Made by a program: the position numbers and the translations under genes. From Bacillota bacterium (lineage in GTDB: Bacteria; Bacillota; Clostridia; UBA1381), in NCBI GenBank assembly GCA_021203665.1, contig JAJQAT010000044.1, positions 1 to 21,816 on the forward strand: DNA of 21,816 bases, given 5' to 3'. The first letter of the stretch is position 1. Every line of letters starts with the position of its first letter. Below are positions 1-8,188 of the stretch, one piece after another. The notes under the pieces are model-generated. The model had not been told where the DNA came from. It did not search any database and saw only the letters and a program-made list of their open reading frames with translations.

Positions 1-1501
1 TTAAGTCCACCTTGCTCTGAGTCTCTCTGCGGAGCTGCTCCGCAAGTGTGGCTGCAACCTCATACCGCAGGGCATCGGATATGATAACAAAAATACGATT
101 GTCCTCGTTCTTGACCTTGCTACGATAGAACTCTGTTTGCTGCGGCACCTCCAAAACCCGACCATACTGTGCAAGGTTCTCTGCACACGCATCCGACCAG
201 TTCTCTCCAAGCTGCCCTAGGAACCAATGCGAATAAAGCCCTTCGACCTTCTCTGTCACACGTTTAAACAGGTCATCCATGTTTGGATTCGATGCTTTCA
301 GGCTGCGCTGGAAACAGAGGTGGAACCGGCGGTAGTAGGTGTCCATCTTGTAATATTCCGTTGTGTATTCCTTCCAGACCTTTGCCGGTTCCACCGTGTG
401 AAATCCCTCTGCGTGTTCCAAAAAGAAGCTCTGCATATTTGCGACCTGCAAAATTCCCTCGTAATAGTAGGAAGCAGTATCATACCAAGCAAAGGTTCTT
501 CGCTTTTCCACAATGGCGCGAATTACATCAACCTGAATAATCTGATCGCTGATTTCCGTCATCAATGCGGACAAAATGCATTCGTTTACACAGGGAAAAA
601 TCTCCGTTTCCGAAAGCACTTCTATGCCGAGCTTTGAAAAACGTCGGCAAAGACGCGTCTCATCTTCAACAAAGCGGGCAATTTCGTACATCTGCTCTTC
701 CTTATCACCATTCAGCCAATCTGAAACTGTATCAAAGCAAAATGCTTGGTGCGGCATGGAAATATAAGAATTCAACCCCGCTAAATTGTCCTTGTGCATT
801 GTCCTTGTCAAAGCGGTCAGCAGAATATGAATGGCAAGTCTTGACAGCTTGGAATCCTCTCCCTCGCTGTAGCCGGTCGCCTGCGATACCATCGCCCAAA
901 AAGCATCCTGCGCTCCGTAATGAACAAATTCGCGATAAATTTTATTAGTATCCATATCCAATCCCGCGCCCAACACGGATTGAATTATTCGTCCCGGCTG
1001 TGTGTCTTTATTGCCGCAAATTGCCGCCATAACAGCGAGATGTACCTGCGACGCGGTGGAAATATTCCGACTATACACCTTAATTCTTGCCCGCCTGTCT
1101 TGATTATTGAAAAACTTCCGATAATTCTTTACCTGAGCGCGGATAACGGGTGTCGCCGGAAGTCCCATCTCATCTATCCAAATCGACTGCAAATCGGCAC
1201 GGTATTCCCCACTGTAAAGCTGCACATTGATAAGCCAGTTATCATCATCCTGCGCAAAGAAAAGCGGAGAATACACAAGATAATTCGAGGAAGTATCATC
1301 AAAGCAGAGCAACTTCTTGACAGCGAAAGTGTTTGTACCCGTCAGAGTGACAACCTTTGCGTTGTCAAGGACGATTTCATCCAACTTATCCTCAAATTCC
1401 CGTTCCTCGTCATACCAGAAGATAATGCGCCGCTTATAAAACTCCGGCAAAGGCACGGCAAATCGCGCATTCAGGTCTTGTATTATTTTATCTGTATCCA
1501 T
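1..1501 (-). CDS. pglZ: BREX-1 phosphatase-like protein PglZ, N-terminal 500 residues (runs off the left edge)
   Basis: PglZ is a core BREX component of the alkaline-phosphatase superfamily, needed for phage exclusion together with PglX and BrxC. I translated the minus strand from ATG at 1501 and found one open frame to base 1 with no stop, about 500 codons. The N-terminus (MDTDKIIQDLNARF, then RRIIFWYDEEREFED) and the block IFVIISDALRYEVAATLAEQ are typical of BREX-1 PglZ. Asp476 of SDALRYE is the expected metal-ligand position at the start of the phosphatase domain. The rest of that domain is outside the window. The ribosome site is weak (AGAAGA). The gene begins 29 bases after the SIR2/AbiH-like gene stops, so it is probably cotranscribed and possibly coupled. 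Small open frames on either strand inside this stretch are shadows. Confidence 0.93.
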   Translation of the reverse strand, partial: MDTDKIIQDLNARFAVPLPEFYKRRIIFWYDEEREFEDKLDEIVLDNAKVVTLTGTNTFAVKKLLCFDDTSSNYLVYSPLFFAQDDDNWLINVQLYSGEYRADLQSIWIDEMGLPATPVIRAQVKNYRKFFNNQDRRARIKVYSRNISTASQVHLAVMAAICGNKDTQPGRIIQSVLGAGLDMDTNKIYREFVHYGAQDAFWAMVSQATGYSEGEDSKLSRLAIHILLTALTRTMHKDNLAGLNSYISMPHQAFCFDTVSDWLNGDKEEQMYEIARFVEDETRLCRRFSKLGIEVLSETEIFPCVNECILSALMTEISDQIIQVDVIRAIVEKRRTFAWYDTASYYYEGILQVANMQSFFLEHAEGFHTVEPAKVWKEYTTEYYKMDTYYRRFHLCFQRSLKASNPNMDDLFKRVTEKVEGLYSHWFLGQLGENWSDACAENLAQYGRVLEVPQQTEFYRSKVKNEDNRIFVIISDALRYEVAATLAEQLRRETQSKVDL

Positions 1502-1530
1502 AGTTCATTCTTCTTTCTAAGAATTTGTGT

Positions 1531-2997
1531 TTATTTGTGATTAATTGCTTGATCTGTACGTGAATTAAGTCCAATAAAGCATATTAAAAGCAGAAAAAAT
1601 GCAGTAGGTAGAATTCCTTCCCGCAACGCTATTCTACTAAGTTCTCTAAACCGCTTGAAGAATTCATCTTCACTCTTTGTAGGTTCACTTAATTTTGGAC
1701 TTTCCATTAATTTGACAGCTTTTTCGCATAATGGTTTAGCCACGAAGTCTGGTATCGAATTAGCTTCAGAAATAGCTTCTTCTTTACTAATAGGATCAAA
1801 TGACAAATTATTAAACAATTTGAAGAAGGAGTCAACTTTATCTGAGGCAGGCAGTTTTCTGTTGCAGTTATATGTTTTCCTTGTGCAATCTAAAGATTCC
1901 CATAATTCTTCCACGGTCTTAAATTCATAGCTTTTTTTCAACGGTAGATTTTTAGGAGGATTTCCAAAGTAGTAGAAATACACCTTGTCAATGTGACTTC
2001 GTTCTATGCAGGCGAATATATGCCCATCATTTTGTGGCGCAAGACCTATTATATGCAGTTCACCTGAAAGATTTTCAAAATCTGTAAAGTGATAATCGGT
2101 AGAGCCTTTTAATTCCGGGTGTTCAATATAGGTATCTATAATTTGTGTAAAATCAGGTATTTGACTAACCAAATTCATTTTTCTCAGCTCATACATCAAT
2201 GTGTCAGATTTATTCAGCTCCGTAAACTCCTTTAATAATTCATTGTATTTCATTAAATCCGCAGCCTGTTTATACTTGAGTGAACCGCTATAGTTCAATA
2301 GCGCATTGCAATAGCAGTGTTCAAAACCGGGTATAGTAACCAGAGTTCCTGATTGAGAACGGAGAAATCCCTGCACCGTTTCGGGGTTTTCAGAATCAGC
2401 AGGAACAGAATACTCTCCATGCAGATGATACACTTTCCTGCCTGTTAGCGCTTCAATATTATTATCGTAATTGAGCGTAAATATGTTGTCAAAACTAGTG
2501 AGATAGTGCTTGATTTTTCTCCGCGCCTTTTTATCCATCTTATTATGAATGTCTTGAATATCACCATCATTGTATATTGCATCAAGAATAATTCTCTCAA
2601 AACCTTGCTTTGCAGCGACCCATTCCACATCCAAGTCAGGATTATCTATGAGAAACAAGCGCAGAAGCAAAAGCCAATCTTCAATGGGAACATCATAGTA
2701 ATTCTCAAAATGTTTTCTCCATTTATTTTGTTCCTTGAATTCACTAATACTTGCTATTATCTCAGGATCCTCTATTCCAAGAGAATCATATTTCCCAGTT
2801 AGGATGGAATTTGCCGTAGGAAGCAGACCTTTAAACATGGAAACAATATCTTTTCCAGAAATCATCTCATTAAACATGGAATCATATTTATCTGCAAGAG
2901 CATTGAAAACAAGCCGTAGCATGATAAAGCGATTGTTATATGCCTGACCACCAAATTGTATATTGATTCCATTACCCAAAAGAATTGACTTCATCAT
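1531..2997 (-). CDS. SIR2/AbiH-like protein inserted in the BREX operon
   Basis: A 488-residue protein. Seen: an N-terminal nucleotide-binding-like motif ILLGNGINIQFGG (residues 5-17), then IFTLNYDNNIE with Asn176, KVYHLHGEY with His191/His193, and a later LHIIGLAPQNDGHIF. This order (Gly-rich start, FTxNYD, HG, GxxxxD) is shared by SIR2-like NADases and the AbiH abortive-infection family. Asn176 and His193 sit where SIR2 proteins place their catalytic Asn and His. NAD hydrolysis is therefore possible but not shown. The C-terminus ends in a hydrophobic stretch (ILPTAFFLLLICFIGL) that might be a single membrane anchor, unusual for these families. It starts 8 bases after the pglX stop with GGGAGG just upstream; the second ATG at 2994 is better spaced. 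It is AT-rich compared with brxC. Such a gene is not part of the canonical BREX-1 set and looks like an accessory effector. Confidence 0.8.
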   Translation of the reverse strand: MMKSILLGNGINIQFGGQAYNNRFIMLRLVFNALADKYDSMFNEMISGKDIVSMFKGLLPTANSILTGKYDSLGIEDPEIIASISEFKEQNKWRKHFENYYDVPIEDWLLLLRLFLIDNPDLDVEWVAAKQGFERIILDAIYNDGDIQDIHNKMDKKARRKIKHYLTSFDNIFTLNYDNNIEALTGRKVYHLHGEYSVPADSENPETVQGFLRSQSGTLVTIPGFEHCYCNALLNYSGSLKYKQAADLMKYNELLKEFTELNKSDTLMYELRKMNLVSQIPDFTQIIDTYIEHPELKGSTDYHFTDFENLSGELHIIGLAPQNDGHIFACIERSHIDKVYFYYFGNPPKNLPLKKSYEFKTVEELWESLDCTRKTYNCNRKLPASDKVDSFFKLFNNLSFDPISKEEAISEANSIPDFVAKPLCEKAVKLMESPKLSEPTKSEDEFFKRFRELSRIALREGILPTAFFLLLICFIGLNSRTDQAINHK

Positions 2998-3005
2998 TTC
3001 CTCCC

Positions 3006-6000
3006 TTACTTAATCTTCGCCAGCACGTCCTTAAAAATCTCATAGTTGTGCTTTACACCGTCGTCTAAATCAATCGAGATGAACCGGTCTGCCAGATGGT
3101 GTATTTTCTCCTCGTATCCGTGCAGCTCATCCGCCTGATCCTGCAGTTTTTTAAGCTGCTTATTCAGCTTCACACGTTCACCGGTTCCCGCGTTTGCAAT
3201 CTGGTTTTCCAGTCCGGCAATTGCTGTACGATAACGTGCCTGTTGCTCATGCACATAATCCGTGCGTATACGCGCAATCGTGTCCGGCTTGTAGCGGTGA
3301 ATATAAATCAGGCACTTGAACCCATTCTTCCTGCCACTATCGAAGAGCCAGTAAATCGGACGCTTCTGATAAACCTTCAGGTGGTCGGCATAGAAATCAT
3401 TTATAAAATAATCCCGAATGACCTGGCGCGGCGCACCTTTGCCGCCGAGAGCATCCGCGATAAATTTCAGATTCTCCTCCAAAGTATCATCACCATAAAC
3501 CACACGGATGAAATCGACAAATCGTCCGACTATATCATCGGTGAAATACTCATCGTCACAAATAGGAATTATATTGTCCTCATCAGGTATAAACGTCTTA
3601 TATTTCCCGCTGTCCCACGCTCCGCCGGCGTAGGCAAGTCCGTCAACGTCAAGCGAATACCTCCCGAGCATACAGCCTACGGCATAGGATATAAGCGACT
3701 TTATCTCGCGCTGTAAATCCGCTTTTCTTACAGTTACATCCTTATCCTCAACCTCCGGCGTAAGCTCGTCCTGCAAGCCGTATATGTCGATGAATATACG
3801 GTTAAGCTCCTCCTCGTTGGATTTGAGCTTGTTAAACCGCTCATCACATTCGGATTGCCATGCGCTGAATTTATCTTTTATCCGTATAGATTGTGACAGA
3901 CTGATATATATCCTATCGGAGTTCTTGTCATAGCACGTTTTAATTCCACTCAACCAATCGGACATATTTTTCATTTTTTCATCAAACCGATCACTAAAGT
4001 CATACAGCTTCTTATCCGACTGCCCTATTACAATACAATTATCCTCAACGCCTATGGTAATATTATTGAAAACCCTCTCTACAAATTCTGCATTATCCCG
4101 TTTGGCAAACAACTTTACAGGTTCAATCGTATCTATCAAAGAAAGTATATATGCCAAGGGTGATTTGTGAACGGATAACAAACACTCCTTGTCAGAACCA
4201 ACAATAAAAGCTGACAACCCGCATTCGGTATATATTTTTACCGATTCAGCATTGGATACGTGCCATATATTATGCGCTATAATCGCATCCGCCGCATAGG
4301 CAAATGCTTCTATTTGCTTTTTGTCCCATAAAAGTGTGTGTCCCGAAAATTTGCCGTCTAACTGAGTCTGAAAACAATTTTTATTGCCGTTTATGGAACG
4401 CATTTCCAAATAATTTTCCACAAGCTTTTGAAATGCCACATAACCGCCCTTTATGCCGTGGTCTATACACGAATTGTGTGACCGATACAGGAAATATGCT
4501 TCTACATCCTTTCGTTGATATGTCGGCTTGGGCAGCTTAACCCCAAGAAGCTCATCATCATAAATCGTGTAAGGTCGTTTGCTTTTTGCTATACTATACA
4601 ACACTTCCATAATTGACGTGTCACTGGAAATTCCTATATTTTCTGTAGCACTGAATGAATCATGGTACAGACAGCATAAAAACCAAAGATATTCAAACTC
4701 CCATTTTCCATTTCCGATTACATTCGGAAACAGCTCCTGCATTTCACCTTGAATATACCAACCCAATAGGAATGCCGAAACCATATGAATAGACCTACTC
4801 TCAACATTCCCCTTGTCCATATCTATAATAGCTGCATTTAATAATTTCCCTTTTGCACGGCTTTTAAAATAATCACATATGTAATTATCGGCATTTTCTT
4901 GATTAGGCTCATTGACAAAATCTTCAACACTGTTTTTTAATATAAATTTTTCAAAGAAACATTTTAATGGTGTCAACTCTACTGTTGCATAATGTTTTAC
5001 AAGCGAATGACATTTGAAATCCCATGAGGTTTCAAATGCATCCCAATCTTGTTTGGAATTTGCTACGTTATCATCTACTAGTTTGGATATAATGTTTTTT
5101 TGCGCTATTTCAGGTATTCGTACTGGAAGTTTAGATATGTATCCGCAATTAAAATCCAGTGTCGGTGAAAGAAAACTCAAAAATTTCATAGCCACTTTAC
5201 TATTAAGATATGCAGCAAAAAAATTTATTTCATTATTATTCTTGCAAAACAAACATTCCCCTTTATTATCAAAAATAAAACCATAACCAAATCTTCGCAC
5301 TCCTATGTCCCCGCCTGAGATAGTGGACCACGTTATACCTGGTTTTGTGAAAAACTGATAATTAGCAATTACAGCAGATGGAATTTTACGCATTTCTTCT
5401 GCATCATTTTTCCAATCAACAATATATTCATTATTCCCGTACCATTTTCTAAAAGATCCGCCTTTATTGTACGGAAACCAACGTTGTACCATAGTTGCCT
5501 GTTTATTAATATATTGTGCTCCAATATTTATATTTGCGAATTCTACTTCATGCCAAAATCGTAAGAATCGATCATTGTTCGATGTGGAGTTCCCTTTTCT
5601 TGCATAAGCCAAATCTTCAATTAGCTCTGAATTATCAAAAACTTTTACAACTTGATTAGATACCCAATAAGCTAACACCTTGCCTGGAATCGCTTCGAAT
5701 CTTTCTTGGTTTGAATAAAATCGATTTGATAAATTATGAAATTGTATTTCTTTTTCGGTAGATATTCCTATATCAGTCAACTTAATATAAGTAGCTATAT
5801 ACTTTTTAACTTTTTTAGTATTGAGTATAAAACTAGTTGTTTGTACTACTTCACCGCCAATTTCTTCAAAAGCTTTCGTCCCTAAATGTACCATGTTAAT
5901 AATTCTGTTTGAATAAAAATCTCTGCGGATTTGTTCAAAACGTGATAAAAACATAAATGAATGCTGCGTAATCATTGCAATATAACCGGACGGTAAAGCA

Positions 6001-7580
6001 AATTTCTGGCACTTAGCAATAAATACTGCATACAAATCAAATTTGTATGGCTCATAATTCGATTTGACATATTTGATCAACACAGAATCCATACCGCGAT
6101 TCCTCACATAGGGCGGATTTGTGCATACGACGTGATACTTCCGCGAAAGCGTTTCCGCGGTCTGTATCAGCGGCAAAATTTCTTTTAGTGCCTCATCCTT
6201 ATGTATGCTTATATCATCGCGAATTTCATCTATTCTTTCATTCAGCGCCGCGAAATCAATCGGCGGCATATTCAATATTGAGCCGTATTCCTTTGCGTTA
6301 TACAATGTGCTTGTTAATATGTCAAGCTCTCTTTCAAGCTTTGCGTCGCCGTTTACAAAATAGTCGACGGCATTCGAATCAAGCTTGTTGCTTTCCGCAA
6401 TGGCGTACACGTGCGGTTGGGGAACGTCAGGTTTGCCCTCATCGTCCTTTCTTGTTAAAAAGCGCCTGTCATAGCTCCTTGCTTTCATAATAACGGCAAA
6501 ATTGGCAAGCTGTGCCGCGCGGTCGTCTATGTCCAAGCCGTAAAGGTTATTTTCAATAATAGACCTAACCGCCTCCGAGGCAGTATAGCCGTAGTCCGTA
6601 TAAATCTGCATTAAAACATCGAACATATAGACAAGTATATGTCCGCTGCCGGCGCAGGGATCGATGCACAAAATATCCTCCGGCTTCAGTGCGGCGTATT
6701 CCGCGCGAATCTCCGCAAGCTGCTCTTCAACGTCCGCTTCCTGTTCCGTATCATCAAGATAATATTTCAACCCGGATTTTAATTCATCGTTCGGATGACC
6801 ATCCACCCACAATCTTCCGAGCGAATTTTCAACAATATATCGTACAATCCAGTCAGGCGTGAACAGCTGTGTTGCGGCGGGGATGTTTTCCTTGGTAATC
6901 TTCACGTTTTTCTTCAGCGCGGCAAAAACCTCGTCCTTCTTCTCCGCATTATAATACTGATACAGCCAGCCGATAATCTGCACCTGGTCAGTCCAGTCTT
7001 CTTCTGGGATTGACGTAACCATCTGCTCAATGACGCTACCTTCACGGAGAAGGTAATCCGGCAGAAGAAGCTCCGTATAATCATCAATCTTCTGGAACAT
7101 CACAGGCATGATTTTGCTTAAGGCATTGCACTGGGTAATCAGCAAGTAGCGATACAGTGCCTCTGTGTCATTCGCATCCTTGAGAGAATAGACTTTCTCC
7201 ATGTCCAGCCCATCCAGTTCCAGGTGGATTGCTTCGTCAATAATCTGCGGCTTGAATTCGCCATTCTCATTGGTAAAGACGCGCACGCGAGTAGGGAGAT
7301 AGTTATTGACCTCCATGTAGCGCAGGGCAGAGAAACGGTTAAACCAAGTGTACGCTACTTCCTCCATTGCCTGTTCATAGCCTTCCGAGCGAACTTTATT
7401 AATCAGCGCCTGTCTCTGCGTTTTCTCGGTAGGCGACAGAACACGACCATCAATGCTGTCTGCATTGACGTCGCCGTACCCTTTCGCCGTTACGCCATAG
7501 AACTCCGCTTTCTGAGATACACGGGAAATCAGTTCACGTCTTGCCCATGTCGCATATTTTTTAATCGCATTCTTGTCCAT
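3006..7580 (-). CDS. pglX: BREX-1 adenine-specific DNA methyltransferase PglX with an inserted HD-like domain
   Basis: PglX (BrxX) N6-methylates adenine in the BREX recognition site on host DNA and is needed for defence. Seen: QLFTPDWIVRYIVENSLGR, the SAM-binding motif DPCAGSGH (Asp307) and the catalytic NPPY (Asn488). A variable, AT-rich target-recognition region follows, then the SWDF block (Trp853). The conserved tail carries NEEELNRIFIDIYGLQDELT and DVTVRKADLQREI. The protein has 1524 residues, while the BREX-1 family usually has about 1,200. The excess lies between SWDF and the W-x6-RF segment (Trp1241), where an extra domain is inserted (separate entry). I chose ATG at 7580, 8 bases after AAGGAG; the open frame allows a TTG one codon earlier. 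The gene follows the Ntn-hydrolase gene by 12 bases. No frameshift or stop is visible. Confidence 0.95.
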   Translation of the reverse strand: MDKNAIKKYATWARRELISRVSQKAEFYGVTAKGYGDVNADSIDGRVLSPTEKTQRQALINKVRSEGYEQAMEEVAYTWFNRFSALRYMEVNNYLPTRVRVFTNENGEFKPQIIDEAIHLELDGLDMEKVYSLKDANDTEALYRYLLITQCNALSKIMPVMFQKIDDYTELLLPDYLLREGSVIEQMVTSIPEEDWTDQVQIIGWLYQYYNAEKKDEVFAALKKNVKITKENIPAATQLFTPDWIVRYIVENSLGRLWVDGHPNDELKSGLKYYLDDTEQEADVEEQLAEIRAEYAALKPEDILCIDPCAGSGHILVYMFDVLMQIYTDYGYTASEAVRSIIENNLYGLDIDDRAAQLANFAVIMKARSYDRRFLTRKDDEGKPDVPQPHVYAIAESNKLDSNAVDYFVNGDAKLERELDILTSTLYNAKEYGSILNMPPIDFAALNERIDEIRDDISIHKDEALKEILPLIQTAETLSRKYHVVCTNPPYVRNRGMDSVLIKYVKSNYEPYKFDLYAVFIAKCQKFALPSGYIAMITQHSFMFLSRFEQIRRDFYSNRIINMVHLGTKAFEEIGGEVVQTTSFILNTKKVKKYIATYIKLTDIGISTEKEIQFHNLSNRFYSNQERFEAIPGKVLAYWVSNQVVKVFDNSELIEDLAYARKGNSTSNNDRFLRFWHEVEFANINIGAQYINKQATMVQRWFPYNKGGSFRKWYGNNEYIVDWKNDAEEMRKIPSAVIANYQFFTKPGITWSTISGGDIGVRRFGYGFIFDNKGECLFCKNNNEINFFAAYLNSKVAMKFLSFLSPTLDFNCGYISKLPVRIPEIAQKNIISKLVDDNVANSKQDWDAFETSWDFKCHSLVKHYATVELTPLKCFFEKFILKNSVEDFVNEPNQENADNYICDYFKSRAKGKLLNAAIIDMDKGNVESRSIHMVSAFLLGWYIQGEMQELFPNVIGNGKWEFEYLWFLCCLYHDSFSATENIGISSDTSIMEVLYSIAKSKRPYTIYDDELLGVKLPKPTYQRKDVEAYFLYRSHNSCIDHGIKGGYVAFQKLVENYLEMRSINGNKNCFQTQLDGKFSGHTLLWDKKQIEAFAYAADAIIAHNIWHVSNAESVKIYTECGLSAFIVGSDKECLLSVHKSPLAYILSLIDTIEPVKLFAKRDNAEFVERVFNNITIGVEDNCIVIGQSDKKLYDFSDRFDEKMKNMSDWLSGIKTCYDKNSDRIYISLSQSIRIKDKFSAWQSECDERFNKLKSNEEELNRIFIDIYGLQDELTPEVEDKDVTVRKADLQREIKSLISYAVGCMLGRYSLDVDGLAYAGGAWDSGKYKTFIPDEDNIIPICDDEYFTDDIVGRFVDFIRVVYGDDTLEENLKFIADALGGKGAPRQVIRDYFINDFYADHLKVYQKRPIYWLFDSGRKNGFKCLIYIHRYKPDTIARIRTDYVHEQQARYRTAIAGLENQIANAGTGERVKLNKQLKKLQDQADELHGYEEKIHHLADRFISIDLDDGVKHNYEIFKDVLAKIK
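3906..4958 (-). other. HD-phosphohydrolase-like domain inserted in PglX (about residues 875-1225)
   Basis: This roughly 350-residue segment interrupts the C-terminal part of PglX. It contains, in order, SRSIHMVSAFLLG (His932), FLCCLYHDSFS (His973-Asp974), NSCIDHGIKGGYVAF (Asp1040-His1041), DAIIAHNIWH (His1103) and LSLIDTIEPVKLF (Asp1150). The series H, HD, DH, H, D in mostly helical sequence matches metal-binding HD-superfamily phosphohydrolases. Blocks such as DHG-x-GG, AHNIW and D-x-IEP-x-K resemble, from memory, stand-alone HD proteins of gut Firmicutes. The frame is uninterrupted on both sides. All candidate metal ligands are present, so the domain is probably active; the substrate is unknown (nucleotide or cyclic nucleotide would be usual for the fold). 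The boundaries are approximate. Confidence 0.72.
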
Positions 7581-7592
7581 CAATTCTTCTCC

Positions 7593-8180
7593 TTAAAAGG
7601 TATACAAGGTACCGGTACCTGTTGTTTTATCAAAAATCCATTTGTCACCTGTAGGACTTACTACATAACTGATTTCAGATATTTCACGAACTGTATTTTC
7701 GCAAAAATCTTTATAATTCGACTTGTAATTCCGGGCAAAAATCAAGTTACACTGTTTCTGATCTGCATCCGCTGGGTGATACAAAGCCATTGGAACAGAT
7801 TTGTAAGATAAATTTCCTTGCTTGCAAGCCAAACTAATCAAAGCACCAGCACCATCAGTTGCCTTTCCCGCAATCAAGCAATAATATGGCAAATTTAATA
7901 TAAACGCCTCATTAACCGCTCTGACTCTATTATAAAAATTCTCGATTATATCTATTAACCCGTTTGTAGTAAGTTCATTCCTATTGTTGGATTTCTCGAT
8001 TTCCTTCTTTATTGCCAACTCAATCGCAGCATTACCTGCTGATGCAAAAGCAAGCGACGGATGTATCTCTATAACTTTCTGCAAATTATCATTAATTAGC
8101 TTTCCCTCTGCCGTAGATCCCCGTCTATCTCCACAAATATATATTTTGCCTGGTTCGTCTATTCCAAAGATAACACTCAT
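7593..8180 (-). CDS. HslV/proteasome beta-like Ntn-hydrolase in the BREX operon
   Basis: A 195-residue protein. The start MSVIFGIDEPGKIYICGDRR and later DNLQKVIEIHPSLAFASAGN run parallel to HslV (TTIV...VVIAGD...NARKV...VIAGFAG). If Met is removed, the chain begins with Ser1, Asp falls at 17 and Lys at 34, against Thr1, Asp17 and Lys33 in HslV and proteasome beta subunits. That suggests an N-terminal-nucleophile hydrolase using Ser instead of Thr. The frame is open to a GTG at 8192, but that would add four residues before MSV. GAGGA lies 6 bases before ATG 8180, which decides the start. It lies 8 bases after the brxC stop and 12 before pglX, and both brxC and this gene are preceded by AGTGAGGAA. 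It is AT-rich relative to brxC. The substrate, and whether it forms rings, are unknown. No HslU-like unfoldase is in the window; BrxC is the nearby ATPase. Confidence 0.72.
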   Translation of the reverse strand: MSVIFGIDEPGKIYICGDRRGSTAEGKLINDNLQKVIEIHPSLAFASAGNAAIELAIKKEIEKSNNRNELTTNGLIDIIENFYNRVRAVNEAFILNLPYYCLIAGKATDGAGALISLACKQGNLSYKSVPMALYHPADADQKQCNLIFARNYKSNYKDFCENTVREISEISYVVSPTGDKWIFDKTTGTGTLYTF

Positions 8181-8188
8181 ATCATTCC

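Noticed and set aside
920..1540. Plus-strand frame of about 200 codons in the first 1.5 kb
   Set aside because: The minus strand here is a continuous, recognisable PglZ frame from 1501 to the edge; the plus-strand frame is its shadow.
7581..7583. TTG start for pglX one codon upstream
   Set aside because: ATG 7580 directly follows and is well spaced from AAGGAG.
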